Source: Alphaproteobacteria bacterium (GTDB lineage: Bacteria > Planctomycetota > Phycisphaerae > UBA1845). From it: a stretch of 64,000 nucleotides of DNA. A program made the translations under genes and the position numbers. The stretch spans positions 124,001-188,000 of the forward strand of contig JANQQE010000011.1 in NCBI GenBank assembly GCA_028285105.1. Direction: 5' to 3'. Every line of letters starts with the position of its first letter. Within the stretch, counting starts at the first letter, position 1. The notes beneath the pieces were generated by a model that saw only the letters and a list, made by a program, of their open reading frames with translations, was not told the DNA's origin and did no database searches. Shown here in pieces: positions 8,236 through 19,400 of this stretch.

Positions 8236-11200
8236 ATGTTGAATTTGTTTAAGAACAATTCGGAGACGATTCACAATCGCGTAGGCGGGCTTTCAAAACT
8301 CTGCGCGGTTGCAGCCGTAACGATTAGCGCCAGCGTCTCGTTCGGCCAGATTGCGACTTCGTTGGTCAATGAGGGCGACGAAGTCGATTCCAATGGTTTC
8401 CCTGGAGACAACATTGGGACCATCAACAACGTTGCGGTCAACAACATCGGCGGGTGGGCGACAACGCTAAATGCCGGTACGACCAGTCATATTTATGGTT
8501 CCGTCGATGGAATCGCGCCGGCTGGCATCATCTTCAGTGAAACCACGGAAGGGCCATTGGTTCAGACAAGCTTTGAGTCACGGTTCGGTATCAGCGACTT
8601 TGGCGATGTTTGTTATAGCGCGTCAGGAAACGGTGGTCCGGATGGCGGGTTCGACTCGGCGTGGGTCAACACCATTGGTTTCGCAATTGAAGGTGCTGAA
8701 ATCACGACGGGGCCACTGGCTGGGTTGTTCTGGTCGTTCGCTTCAGCGCCAACGATGAATGCGAATGGGGTGGGATACTTCTCCGGTGGAACGCGCACAA
8801 CGGTGGGCGGTGGTACGTCAGCCCGCGGTCTGTGGGGGACCGACAGCGAGACCCCGATTCTTTATTCGGGCGATGAATTGCCGGGACTTCCAGCGCCGAT
8901 CGACGGGGGAAGCAGCATCGACTTCAGTTACAAGTTCTCGCGCTTTGGTAGTGCCTACATCCTTGATGGCATCATGGAAACGACCGGAACTGGTCTTCCG
9001 AGCGGCGAAGATCACGTCGTTATCATGGATGGCGCCGGACTATTTCTAGATGGTCAACTGGTTCAAGAGGGAATGATCGTTCCTGTGGCTATTGGCGGCG
9101 ACGGGGCAGAGGAGTGGGGGAGCGGTTTCGATTTCTTCGGCGTCAGCGACATGGGCGAGTATCTTTTTACCGGAGATACCACCGGAGACATATCCAGTGA
9201 CGAGTACCTGGTGTTGAATGGTGCAATTCATCTTCGAGAAGGTGACACGCTTGGCGTTGACACGCTCAGCGGAGCCATCGAAGCAGCTGACATGAATAAC
9301 AATGGTGACTGGGCTGTCGTCTGGCAGATTAGCGGTGTCGGCACATCACTGGTTTACAACGACCAGGTTCTGCTCCGACTTGACGAACAAGTTGACTTCA
9401 ATGGCGACGGCGTCATTGATGCGGGCGACAATGGCGCGACCGTCGATGACTTTGAAGTGTTTACGAATGCGTTGGCTGTTAGCGATCGCGATGCGTCTGG
9501 CAACGTTTCGATTTATCTTCCTCTCGATGTTGATCCCGATGGGCCGGGCGGTTCTTCGACACTTCAGGAAGGTGTCTATAAGATCACCGTGTCGGAACCG
9601 GCAGGTCCCTCTGGCGACCTGGAACTGGTTGTGGTTGACAGTCCGGATCCGCAGGTCAATGTTCCTGGCGATATCGCCTACGCAGTGAAAGTGCGAAACA
9701 ACAGCGATACGGCGATCACTGGCGTGACGGTCACCAGCAATCTCGACGGCGGGCTGACGTTCGATGCCGGTGCTTCCGATGCAATCGCCGTTCATGCTGC
9801 CGGAGTTGTCACTGCCAACCTTGGCACAATCGATGCCAATGCGGTACGCACGTACAAGTTCGTAGCCAATGCGGCGGTCGCTGGTGTTTACACCACAACG
9901 TCGAGCGTCACGGGCGGAGCCGTTGACAGTGTTCCCGGCAATAACGACGCGACAAACGAGACAGAAGTAGGCAAGAAAGCGGACGTTTCAATTCTGATTA
10001 CCGACAGTCCCGATCCGTTGACCGAACCGGGTGGCGCGATCGCATACACGCTGGATATTCTCAACGATGGTCCCTCCAGCGCAACCAACGTCGTCGTCAC
10101 AATGAACCTCGATCCGACAACGACCTTTAATGCCGGTCTGTCCGATCCGGCAGCCATTCATGCGGCTGGCGTGGTCACGATTAACGTGGGCACACTCGCG
10201 AACGACGAAGCGGCCAGTTTTGATGTGGTGGTCAATGTGACAGTGCAGGGTACGATCAGCGTTGACGCTTCAGTGGCAGCCACCGAATCAGATGAGGTTC
10301 CTGCGAACAACAGCGATGCGGAAGATACGCTGTTCCAGTTGACGACCGATCTGGTAATGACCATTTCAGATGCGCCCGATCCGGTGCTTCCTGTGGGCGG
10401 ACAGATCACTTACGACGTTTCGGTCGACAATGATGGTCCTTCCGACGCGACGGGCGTAACTGCCAGCGTCACGTTGGATGACAGCGTGATTGTTTCATCG
10501 GTCGATGCGCCGGGCGTGCATGACGGTTCGCCGTTTGGCGGTGTCGTGACATATGCGATTGGCAGTGTTCCGGCCAACAGCAACGGATTGACTGCGTCGA
10601 TTGTGGTTGATACGACCGAAGTTGGTCGGCCGGTCTGTACGGGTACGACTTCCGGTGGTGGATTTGAGACCGATCCCGACTTGGTCAATAACGATGCGTT
10701 GGTCAATACGTTGGTGATCGACGATGCAAGCGGACTGTCGGTTGGCATTTATTCGAACATTGCCAGCAGTCCAACATCGGATGTTCCAGGGTTGCCTGGC
10801 GCTAAGTTCGGTAGCGGTGTTGACCGTCCGTTCCGCAGCCCGGATGGCAAGTTGTGGGTACTCTCTGCCGACACCGATCTGGGAACAGCGGTTGACGAAG
10901 TCATCATCGTGGGCGACTTCTGCACGAGCGGTGTCCAAATTCAAGAAGGCACGACGACACTCGATCAGGGCGATCAGGTTGGTTTTATCGATCAGGATCT
11001 TTCCATCAACGATGCCGGCCTGTTTGCTTTTGCGACGAATACGAATAACTCTTCGTCTGCGGATGAGGTCATTGTTCGGTCAGATGGCTCAACGCATGTT
11101 GTGATTGCCCGCGAGGGCAGCATCTCGCCTGCGACGGGAGGTAACTACGGTTCCATTCTTGCAGCCGCCAACATTGTCTCTGACAACACGGTTTGGTTCG

Positions 11201-12393
11201 ATGCCGATACAACATTGTCTTCGGCGATGGACCGCTTCCTGCTGAGCAAGAACGGCGTGATTGTTGAAGCGCAGGAAGAGGTCACTGTGCCAACCGGTCA
11301 GGCGGGCGGCGGCACCGATCCGATCAAGGGATTCGTCACCGGAAGCATGCGGGTTGATGCGACTGGAAACAACTTCATTTACATTGGCGATACGAATGGC
11401 GACACCAGTACTGACGAGATGATTGTCGTCAATAATCAGGTCGTTGTGCAGGAAGGTTCAATCATCGCCGGTTCCGGTTTTGCTTCTCCGGCAGACATTG
11501 GTTTTGGCACGGAAGTCTTCATGTCAGCCGACGGTGGCTGGGTTGCACGCGGATCGAACTTTGACGGAAACGACTGGGTGCTTCGTGACGGTGGAGTCTT
11601 GTCTGCAACGGGTGATCCGATCGTTTCCGGAGCAGTGGAATCCTTTGACGATGCACCGTTCAGTGAGGGTTTCTTTATCGTCGCTCAAAACAACGCAGGC
11701 GATTACATCATTGGTTCGAGTACCAGCGCATCCGAGTCAGCGTCGAATTCGGTCCTTACTCTGAATGGCGAAGTTGTGATTGCCCGCGAAGGCGACCCGG
11801 TGGACCTCGACGGCAATGGGCTGGTTGATGACGGAATCCGTATCCGCTCATTCAGCGATGACGATTTGATCCTGACGGAAGACTTGCAGGCTTATGTCCC
11901 GGTCACGTTGCGCGATTTCAATGACGATGGTTCCAATTCGGACATTGGCGATGCGTTCATTCGCTTTAACCTGTGCGGTTTGGCGGGTCCATGCGGTGAT
12001 CTGGATAACGACAAAGATGTCGATGGCGACGACTACGACATCTTCGTCATGGCGTTTGGCACGACGACTTGCGATGCGTCGTACTCGGTATGTGCCGACT
12101 TCGATGAGGACGGCGTGGTGACGCATGTGGACTATCAGCAGTGGTTGCTTTGCTACCGTGACTTTGTCGGTAATCCGTTGGCATCCCCGCCAGTCACGAT
12201 CATGGGAGATTTCGATCGTGACGACGACGTTGACCTGAGCGACTTCGCTGAGTTCCAGACATGTGTGGGGGCGCAATCAGATAGCGTTCCTTGTCGTGCC
12301 CGCTTCGACTTCAATGAGGACAGTGTCGTAACGTTGCTCGATGCCGGCGGACTGACCGACGTGATGACCGGTCCTTCGGTTTCAAATAACTGA
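8236..12393 (+). CDS. Large secreted protein: NxxGxxAF-type repeats, three DUF11 domains, dockerin-like tail
   Basis: A 1385-residue exported protein. A signal peptide (about residues 1-37) has the hydrophobic run LCAVAAVTISASVSFG. Residues about 40-455 and 835-1250 contain repeated units with short NxxGxxxF motifs (NDAGLFAF, SDMGEYLF, NNAGDYII), each often followed by a DExxV..EG(D/S) pattern, as in a beta-propeller-like repeat. Between them are three DUF11 domains (about 460-580, 582-700, 704-830), each beginning D-x-x-DSPDP or DAPDP and ending near VPxNND. The last 130 residues hold two Asp-rich dockerin-like segments, including DNDKDVDGDD and DRDDDVDLSDF. GAGGG lies eight bases before the ATG. 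The function is unknown; a surface structural or adhesive role is plausible. It stands directly before the PEP-CTERM gene on the same strand. Confidence 0.85.
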   Translation: MLNLFKNNSETIHNRVGGLSKLCAVAAVTISASVSFGQIATSLVNEGDEVDSNGFPGDNIGTINNVAVNNIGGWATTLNAGTTSHIYGSVDGIAPAGIIFSETTEGPLVQTSFESRFGISDFGDVCYSASGNGGPDGGFDSAWVNTIGFAIEGAEITTGPLAGLFWSFASAPTMNANGVGYFSGGTRTTVGGGTSARGLWGTDSETPILYSGDELPGLPAPIDGGSSIDFSYKFSRFGSAYILDGIMETTGTGLPSGEDHVVIMDGAGLFLDGQLVQEGMIVPVAIGGDGAEEWGSGFDFFGVSDMGEYLFTGDTTGDISSDEYLVLNGAIHLREGDTLGVDTLSGAIEAADMNNNGDWAVVWQISGVGTSLVYNDQVLLRLDEQVDFNGDGVIDAGDNGATVDDFEVFTNALAVSDRDASGNVSIYLPLDVDPDGPGGSSTLQEGVYKITVSEPAGPSGDLELVVVDSPDPQVNVPGDIAYAVKVRNNSDTAITGVTVTSNLDGGLTFDAGASDAIAVHAAGVVTANLGTIDANAVRTYKFVANAAVAGVYTTTSSVTGGAVDSVPGNNDATNETEVGKKADVSILITDSPDPLTEPGGAIAYTLDILNDGPSSATNVVVTMNLDPTTTFNAGLSDPAAIHAAGVVTINVGTLANDEAASFDVVVNVTVQGTISVDASVAATESDEVPANNSDAEDTLFQLTTDLVMTISDAPDPVLPVGGQITYDVSVDNDGPSDATGVTASVTLDDSVIVSSVDAPGVHDGSPFGGVVTYAIGSVPANSNGLTASIVVDTTEVGRPVCTGTTSGGGFETDPDLVNNDALVNTLVIDDASGLSVGIYSNIASSPTSDVPGLPGAKFGSGVDRPFRSPDGKLWVLSADTDLGTAVDEVIIVGDFCTSGVQIQEGTTTLDQGDQVGFIDQDLSINDAGLFAFATNTNNSSSADEVIVRSDGSTHVVIAREGSISPATGGNYGSILAAANIVSDNTVWFDADTTLSSAMDRFLLSKNGVIVEAQEEVTVPTGQAGGGTDPIKGFVTGSMRVDATGNNFIYIGDTNGDTSTDEMIVVNNQVVVQEGSIIAGSGFASPADIGFGTEVFMSADGGWVARGSNFDGNDWVLRDGGVLSATGDPIVSGAVESFDDAPFSEGFFIVAQNNAGDYIIGSSTSASESASNSVLTLNGEVVIAREGDPVDLDGNGLVDDGIRIRSFSDDDLILTEDLQAYVPVTLRDFNDDGSNSDIGDAFIRFNLCGLAGPCGDLDNDKDVDGDDYDIFVMAFGTTTCDASYSVCADFDEDGVVTHVDYQQWLLCYRDFVGNPLASPPVTIMGDFDRDDDVDLSDFAEFQTCVGAQSDSVPCRARFDFNEDSVVTLLDAGGLTDVMTGPSVSNN

Positions 12394-12419
12394 TGTTGGG
12401 AAGATCATCCGTTTGCGAA

Positions 12420-12456
12420 GTTGCTCGCGCGCAGCCGACGCTGCGATGCGGGCAAC
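12420..12456 (+). repeat. Intercistronic hairpin
   Basis: CGCAGC (12430-12435) pairs with GCTGCG (12440-12445) around CGAC, and the outer GTTGC (12420-12424) pairs with GCAAC (12452-12456) with internal mismatches. There is no T-tract, so it is more likely an RNA-stabilising or processing element than a terminator. Confidence 0.4.
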
Positions 12457-12507
12457 ATTGCAGCGGACAATCGAGAAATTAAAACGTTGAGATGAGGAGA
12501 AAAGAAG

Positions 12508-13092
12508 ATGCTGCAACGACGTAAACCTGTTATGGGGGCGATGGCGACCGCAATGGTTGCTGGCGTCCTGCTGGGGCCAGCGCCTGCAGACGCTACGGTG
12601 GTCGTATCGCTTTCACCGGCAAACCAGGTCGTACCCCTCGTCGATGGGACTGCGACCGTGGATATTGTCGCGGTCATTCCAGAGGCTGACGCCATTGTCG
12701 GTTGGGGGTTGGACCTCGACCTTTTCGGCACGAGCGTGTCGGTGTCGGGTTCGGCAATCAACGAACCAACCTGGACGGCAGTGAGCGGTGTCGATGGCGA
12801 TGGTTTGGCTGGCTTGGTTCCGACGCCTCCCGGTACGGCGATTTGGAGCGACCCGGTGGCCATCGTGCTGGCGACAGTGACATTGTCGCTGGACGAACTG
12901 GGTACGACCGATTTGACGCTGAGCGACGACAATCCTGCCGATCTTTCGGAAGGCTTCGCGCTCGATCCGCCACCGGTTGGTGCATTTGCTGACGTCTCGT
13001 ATCAGCCCGGTTCGATTACTGTGATACCCGAACCTGCCTGCCTGATGCTGTTGATGCTGGGCGGGGCAGCTTGCGTGTCGCGCCGTCGCTAA
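12508..13092 (+). CDS. PEP-CTERM sorted protein with cohesin-like body
   Basis: A 194-residue exported protein with a signal peptide (about 1-30, ending PAPADA). A single domain of about 135 residues follows, then a textbook PEP-CTERM tail: VIPEP, a hydrophobic stretch LMLLMLGGAACV and the end SRRR. This tail is recognised by exosortase, which cuts it and leaves the protein at the surface or in the matrix. The body begins with VVSLSPANQVV and TATVDIVAVIPEA. It continues with IVLATVTLSL and ends SYQPGSITV. That layout resembles the cohesin beta-sandwich, including the final strand. The cohesin resemblance is by eye only. A ribosome binding site AGGAG is in place before the ATG. It is flanked by genes for dockerin-tailed proteins. 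Confidence 0.8.
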   Translation: MLQRRKPVMGAMATAMVAGVLLGPAPADATVVVSLSPANQVVPLVDGTATVDIVAVIPEADAIVGWGLDLDLFGTSVSVSGSAINEPTWTAVSGVDGDGLAGLVPTPPGTAIWSDPVAIVLATVTLSLDELGTTDLTLSDDNPADLSEGFALDPPPVGAFADVSYQPGSITVIPEPACLMLLMLGGAACVSRRR

Positions 13093-13465
13093 GCGGTGAT
13101 GTTGTATTTTTGCAGATTCGCTTGGCATTGATCGCGTCTAGTATGCGCGAAAGTTTTTTGGGTGACGTATGTTGATTTGCGAGCGTACCCATATGACATG
13201 CTGAACAACTTGCGGTGCCCGACGTGCCGATACACCTCGGTTGTCGGGCACTGCAACGATTGTTTCATCAATGACTCTCGCATCGCAGGAATCAGCGATA
13301 GGTTTCATTGTTTAGACACACTTGTTATTTGCCCACCGTTACGCATTCGCGGATTGTCATGCCAACGACAAACCGATTGATCACACTCGCTGGACGGAAT
13401 CACCATCACAACCTGAATCTGCGCCAAAAGTGCGTTGCGCGATTTCCCTGAGGAGTCAAATCGAC
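13093..13465 (+). other. Leader of the subtilase gene with a strong hairpin
   Basis: This 373-base gap has no convincing gene. GTGCCCGAC (13215-13223) and GTCGGGCAC (13243-13251) form a perfect stem that extends outward to 13211/13255 with one G-U pair. The loop can form an inner CCGA/TCGG stem. There is no T-tract. It may be a regulatory leader structure or an operator. A short frame through it has CxxC pairs but is probably fortuitous. Confidence 0.4.
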
Positions 13466-16400
13466 ATGCGGAATAAAGCAAATCGAACGTTCCAACGTAC
13501 AGTACTGTTGAGTACATTTGTCACAGGGTTCATCGCTGTCGGCGCTTCGGCAGGCGAGATTAAATGGCGTTCTGGAACATCTCGCTTGACGCAAGCCTCG
13601 GCACCGGAAACGGCGAACAAACTGGTAACGATGGTGCAGGCCCGCAGTGTGGAAGAAGCGACGCACGTTGTCGTGCAGTTTTCCAATCCGATCACCAAAA
13701 CGCAGAGAAACCAATTGCAGGCGGCTGGCGTTCGCTTGCTGAGTTATCTTGGCGACCATGCGTACTATGCCGTCGCGCAGCCGAATGCATTGGTTGAGCG
13801 AGACATCGCTCAGATCGCAACGTTGAGCAGCGTTACCGATGCTCAGCGTGATTGGAAGCTTCATCCGACATTTTTGCGAAATGAGTTGATGCCCTGGGCG
13901 GATGTGAACGGCGATCCAGCGATTTTTGAGAAAGACACTGAAGCCAAGGTGCGCATCGTCAGGCCCGAAGACGCCGACGCGATTCAGGTAACTGCCCACG
14001 TGTTGTTTCATCCCGACATCGATTTGGATCGGCAGGGGGCAGAAGTGTTGCGGCGGCATCGGGCTGTGATTGTGGGAACGATGCGAAGTGTCAACGGATA
14101 TTTGGTTGAACTACCCTATGCAGAAATTCCATCGCTCGCCGACGAGGATGCGGTACAGTATATCGAACCGCCGCTGCCCAGAATGTCCGAAGTCAACGAC
14201 AGCAACCGGGCCCGCACCGGATCGGACGTCGCCCAGGCAGTTCCCTATAACCTCAATGGTACAGGCGTGAAGGTGATGGTGTACGATGGGGGCAGTGCGC
14301 TCGCCAGCCATGCCGATTTCGGCGGCCGATTGGTCGCCCGTGATTCGTCAGGCCTGTCCGATCACGCCACGCACGTTTCCGGAACGATCGGAGGCGACGG
14401 TACGAACAGCGCCGGCACCAATCGCGGAATGGCCCCCGGCGTTACGATTGAGTCGTATGGATTCGAAACGGGCGGACCGTTGGAAGCCGGGTTCCTGTAC
14501 ACCAATCCCGGAGACCTGGAAGCCGACTATACCGAAGCGATCAACGTCTATGGCGTTGATATCTCGAACAACTCCATCGGTACCAATGTCGCCCCAAACG
14601 GTTTTCCCTGTGCGTGGGAAGGAGACTACAACGCGACGTCGGCGCTGATCGACGCGATCGTTGGCGGGAGTCTTGGTTCGCCGTTTCGCATCGTGTGGGC
14701 AGGCGGAAACGAACGCGGAAACGGTGGCTGCGGAGCCACCTACAACACCATCGCTCCACCTGCCGGCGCCAAGAACCATCTCTCGGTCGGGGCGCTGAAC
14801 AGCAATGACGATTCGGTGACGAACTTTACCGGGTGGGGGCCAACGGATGACGGCCGAATCAAACCCGACTTTGCTGCCCCCGGTTGCCAAACGGGTGGTG
14901 ACGGTGGGGTGACATCGTGTTCGAGCAGTGGTAACTACAACGTCAAATGCGGAACGTCGATGGCTTCACCGACGGTGTGCGGGATGGGCGCTCTCATTCT
15001 CGAAGATTTTCGTGCCAACAAACCGGGTGAACCGGACTTTCGTAATTCAACGCTCAAAGCTGTGCTGGCGCAAACAGCCGTCGATGTTGAGAATCCCGGA
15101 CCGGACTATCGAACGGGCTATGGATCGGTGCGCGTGGTTCCTGCGATCGATTTGATGCGGGCAGGCAACTTTCTGGAAGGCGAAGTCGAACAGGATCAGG
15201 TTGTTCAGGTCCTGGTCGTAGTCGATGCGCTGGATGCGCAGCTCAAAGTGACTTTGGCGTGGGACGATGTGCCGGGTACTCCGGCGGTCGATCCGACGTT
15301 GGTGAATGACCTCGACCTGCGGATCCTCGATGCCAACAGCAATGCGTATCTGCCGTGGACGCTCAATCCGGCTGTCCCGGCGAACAATGCGGTCAAGACG
15401 CAAGCCGATCATACCAACAACATCGAGCAGGTGGTCATCGATGCCCCGCCGCCGGGTGAGTATTTCGTGCAGATCACCGGCTTTAACATTCCGCAGGGGC
15501 CGCAGTCCTTTTCGCTGGCGGCTGAACCGCTGCTGATCAATTGCAGTCCACAGGGCGTGATTCGATTCGATCAGGAAAGCTACAATTGCGACAGTACCGC
15601 GACGATTTCGCTCAACGACTGCGACGTGAATACGAATGATCTGGAAATTGAAACGATCAATATCGTCGTTGTGTCCGACACCGAACCGGGTGGCGAAGTC
15701 ATTACCCTGACCGAAACCAGCTCGCAGTCAGCGAACTTCATCAGTACGGTTCCGTTAGCAATCACCGATGCGGCAGGGGTATTGCACATTGCAGAGGGCG
15801 ACTCGATTACGGCGAGCTACCTCGATGCGGATGACGGTTTTGGCAACACGAATGTTCTGGCTGAAGAGTCCGTCGGGATCGATTGCACTGCGCCGGTCAT
15901 AAGTGCCGTGTCGGCTGTCGATATTGATCCGCGAAGCGCGCGAATCGTATTCAACACAGACGAACCAGCCGTTGGCGTGGTGCGTTACGGAACCGATTGC
16001 GACGATCTGGTCAATGAGGTGGCGGCGATTGGGCTGAATACGTCGCACAGCATTGACATCGAAGGCCTTACCGATGACACGATGTATTTTTACGGCGCCG
16101 AAGCGACCGACCCAGCCGTCAACGTGGCGTTCGATACCAACGGGGCGGCTTGCTACAGCTTTACAACGCCGGAAATCCCCGACTACTTTACGGAAGACTT
16201 TTTGGCTGACTTCGATCTTGGCAACAGTGCGATATTGTATGCACCGAATGGCAGCGTCGATTTCTATAGTTCCTGTACCTTCGAAACATTGGTACTCCCG
16301 ACCGATCCTGCTGGGGGTACGCCGGTGGTTGTTTCAGATACGGGTTCGGTGGAGGTCAATCTTACAGATGGGGCGCAGGTGCATTTGTATGGTGTCTCAT

Positions 16401-19400
16401 ACAACACGGTTTACATCAATGCCAACGGAAACATCACGCTGGTCGGGCCGGACGACGATACGACCGAGACCTTCGATGAACATTTCGATCAACCTCGGAT
16501 ATCATTGTTGTATGACGATCTCGATCCGAGCGAAGGCGGCACGCTAAGCTACAAGCAACTCGCCGATCGTTTCGTCGTTACATGGCAGGACATTTCCGAA
16601 GATGGTGTTAACAACGACAACACGTTTCAGGTTGAATTGTATTACGACGGTCGCGTGCAACTTGCATGGCTGGGCATCGAGGCGAATGACGGCATCGTTG
16701 GGTTGTCGGCTGGTGGCGGTGTACCCGTCGACTTTTTCGAGTCCGATCTTTCAGCCGTCGGCGACTGCGGTCCACGTCCACCATCTGCGGCTGGGCGAAC
16801 GGTTATCGTTGGAGAAAGTCGAACGGCTGACATCGAACTTCTCGCCAGCGACGACGGGCTGCCTGAAATCCCCGGTGCAGTGAGTTATATCATATTGTCG
16901 CTGCCAAGCTACGAACTTCGCGATGCGGGCAACAATCACATCATCTTGCCCGGCGATCTGCCATACAAATTGGTCGGAGGTGGCAATGCCTTGATGTATA
17001 CGCCGACCAATGGTTTCCTCGGTCTCGATACGTTTGACTTCAAAGCAAATGACGGCGGGTCGCCACCGGATGCGGGTGACTCCAACACGGCGACGGTCAC
17101 GGTGCAGGTCGATCCGGTGTTGCAAGTACCTATCTTCGATTCGTTTCCGACGACCGAGTTCGATACCGGATTCTGGTCGGTCGTGTCGCTGGCTGGCATC
17201 GACGACGAGGGAATTGACGAACCGTCGCAACCGTACTCGGCGCGACTGAATGGATCGCCGGCAGGCGGTGACGAATTGCAAACGCACCTTGTCGATTTGA
17301 GCGGTGTCGGCGACGCTCGGTTGGTGTACTGGTTTGAGCGCACCGGCGATGGCGAAAGTCCGGACTCCGGAGACAACTTGCGGGTCGATTACGTGGATAG
17401 CAATGGCAGTTGGCAGTCGCTTCGCGAGTATGCTGGCGATGGCAACGACATGACCAGTTACCAGCGAGAAGACATCTTGCTTCCGTCCGCCGCATTGCAT
17501 GACAGTTTCCGTGCGCGTTTCAGAACGACCGGCACAGCGAGTGCCAACAATATCGACGATTGGTTCATGGACAACGTTTCGGTAACCCGTGGCGATGCGC
17601 CATTTGCCAATGACGTGTTCACTGAAGTGCGACAGGACGATACGGTTGACATTGCATTGGACGGTTCGGACCCGAATCTTGACATACTCGACTTTGTGAT
17701 CGTGTCGTTACCAGTTGGAGGCACGCTCAGCGATCCCAACGGTGGTGCGATCGAATCCCTCGATTTGCCGTATTCGCTCATGGGCAATCAAAACGTAGTG
17801 CGGTATCAGCGATCTGGTACTTTCCTCGGTCTGGATGCGTTTGCCTTCAGGGTCAACGATGGTACGTACGATTCGTTCGATGCGACGGTGAGCGTCGAGG
17901 TTCAGCCGCTGATCGAACTACCATTCGAGGATTCGTTCCCTGACTTCGTGTTCGATGCCCTGAAATGGGGCGATATCCTCGGTGCAACGATTGACGGCAA
18001 CGGTATCAACGAGCCAAGCCCGCCGAATTCCGCACGCCTAAATGGCAGTTCCTCGGTCGGTGACGAGTTGGTTTCGTTTCCGGTCAACCTCGAATCGCAG
18101 AGCGGTATTCGGTTGCGATATGCGTGGCAGCGGACCGGAGATGAGAATTCGCCTGAGGCCGGAGACGATTTGTTCTTCGACTACCTCGATACGAATGGTG
18201 TGTGGCAGAACTTCACGCAGCATCTCGGTGACGGTCCGGACATGACCGACTATGACGTGTCGGATGAATTGCTGCCGGCAGATGCGCTTCACGGAAATTT
18301 CCAACTGCGCATCCGCGTTTCCAGCAATGCCGGTGACGACTGGTTCGTCGATGACGTTAAGATCTATCATCCCGATGCGCCCACCGCCACGAGCCTCAGT
18401 ATTCTGGTCCGGCGATTCGGGTGGGCTGTGATCGATCTGGTTGCCAGCGACCCGACCGAAGACCCGTTGGACTATGCGATTCTGTCGCTTCCGGAGCAGG
18501 GCGAGTTGTACGACACGGGCGATGGTTCGCTAATCGCACCCGGCGCGCTGCCGCATGTGTTGTCTGGCGGTGGGAATCAAGTGCTTTATGCACCGCCGCT
18601 TGGGTATGAAGGCCATGAACAATTTACCTTCCGAGCCAATGACGGTGTGTTCGATTCGACACTGGGAATCATCTCGCTTCAGATCGGCGGACAGCAGCCG
18701 GTGCTGGACTTCCCACTCGATGTCGATCCGGGCTGGTCGACGGAGGGTCTTTGGGCATTCGGCGTACCGCAGGGCATTGATTTCGATCCGTTTTCCGGCG
18801 CGACCGGTACGAATGTTTACGGATACAACCTTGCTGGCAAATACGAAAGCAACCTGTCTCCGACGCATCTGACCACGCCGACGTTCGATCTGTCGTCGGT
18901 TCAAAATGCCGAGCTGCGATTTCAACGGTGGCTTGGCGTTGAAAGCAACTTCTTCGACCATGCGGCGATTGAGATTTCGGTGAATGGTATCGATTGGAAC
19001 GTTGTGTGGGAGCATACGGAAGTCGCGGGCATTTTCGATCGTGCGTGGATCCCACAAAGCATCGACATTTCGGGGGCGGCAGACGGTCAGTCGAACGTGC
19101 AACTTCGCTGGGTGATGGGCGCGACCGACGGTTCAGGTGAATTTGAAGGCTGGAGCATCGACGACATTCAGATATTCGGAGATGTCGTCGCAAGTCCGGG
19201 CGACATCGATACCGATGGCGATGTCGATGGTGCTGACCTGCGAGCGTTTGTCGCGTGCTTGGACGGACCCAATGCGTCGCCCGCACCACCATCGCCGATG
19301 CTCACGCAGGATTGTCTGGATGCATTCGATTTCGATGACGACAACGACATAGATCTGGCCGATTTCGAATCGTTCATCGAAGTGTATACGGGCAATTCAT

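Noticed and set aside
13162-13380. A 72-residue open frame with CPTCR and HCNDC pairs, like a zinc ribbon.
   Set aside because: The Cys pairs are encoded by the two arms and edges of the hairpin at 13211-13255, there is no ribosome binding site, and no further zinc-ribbon homology is seen.
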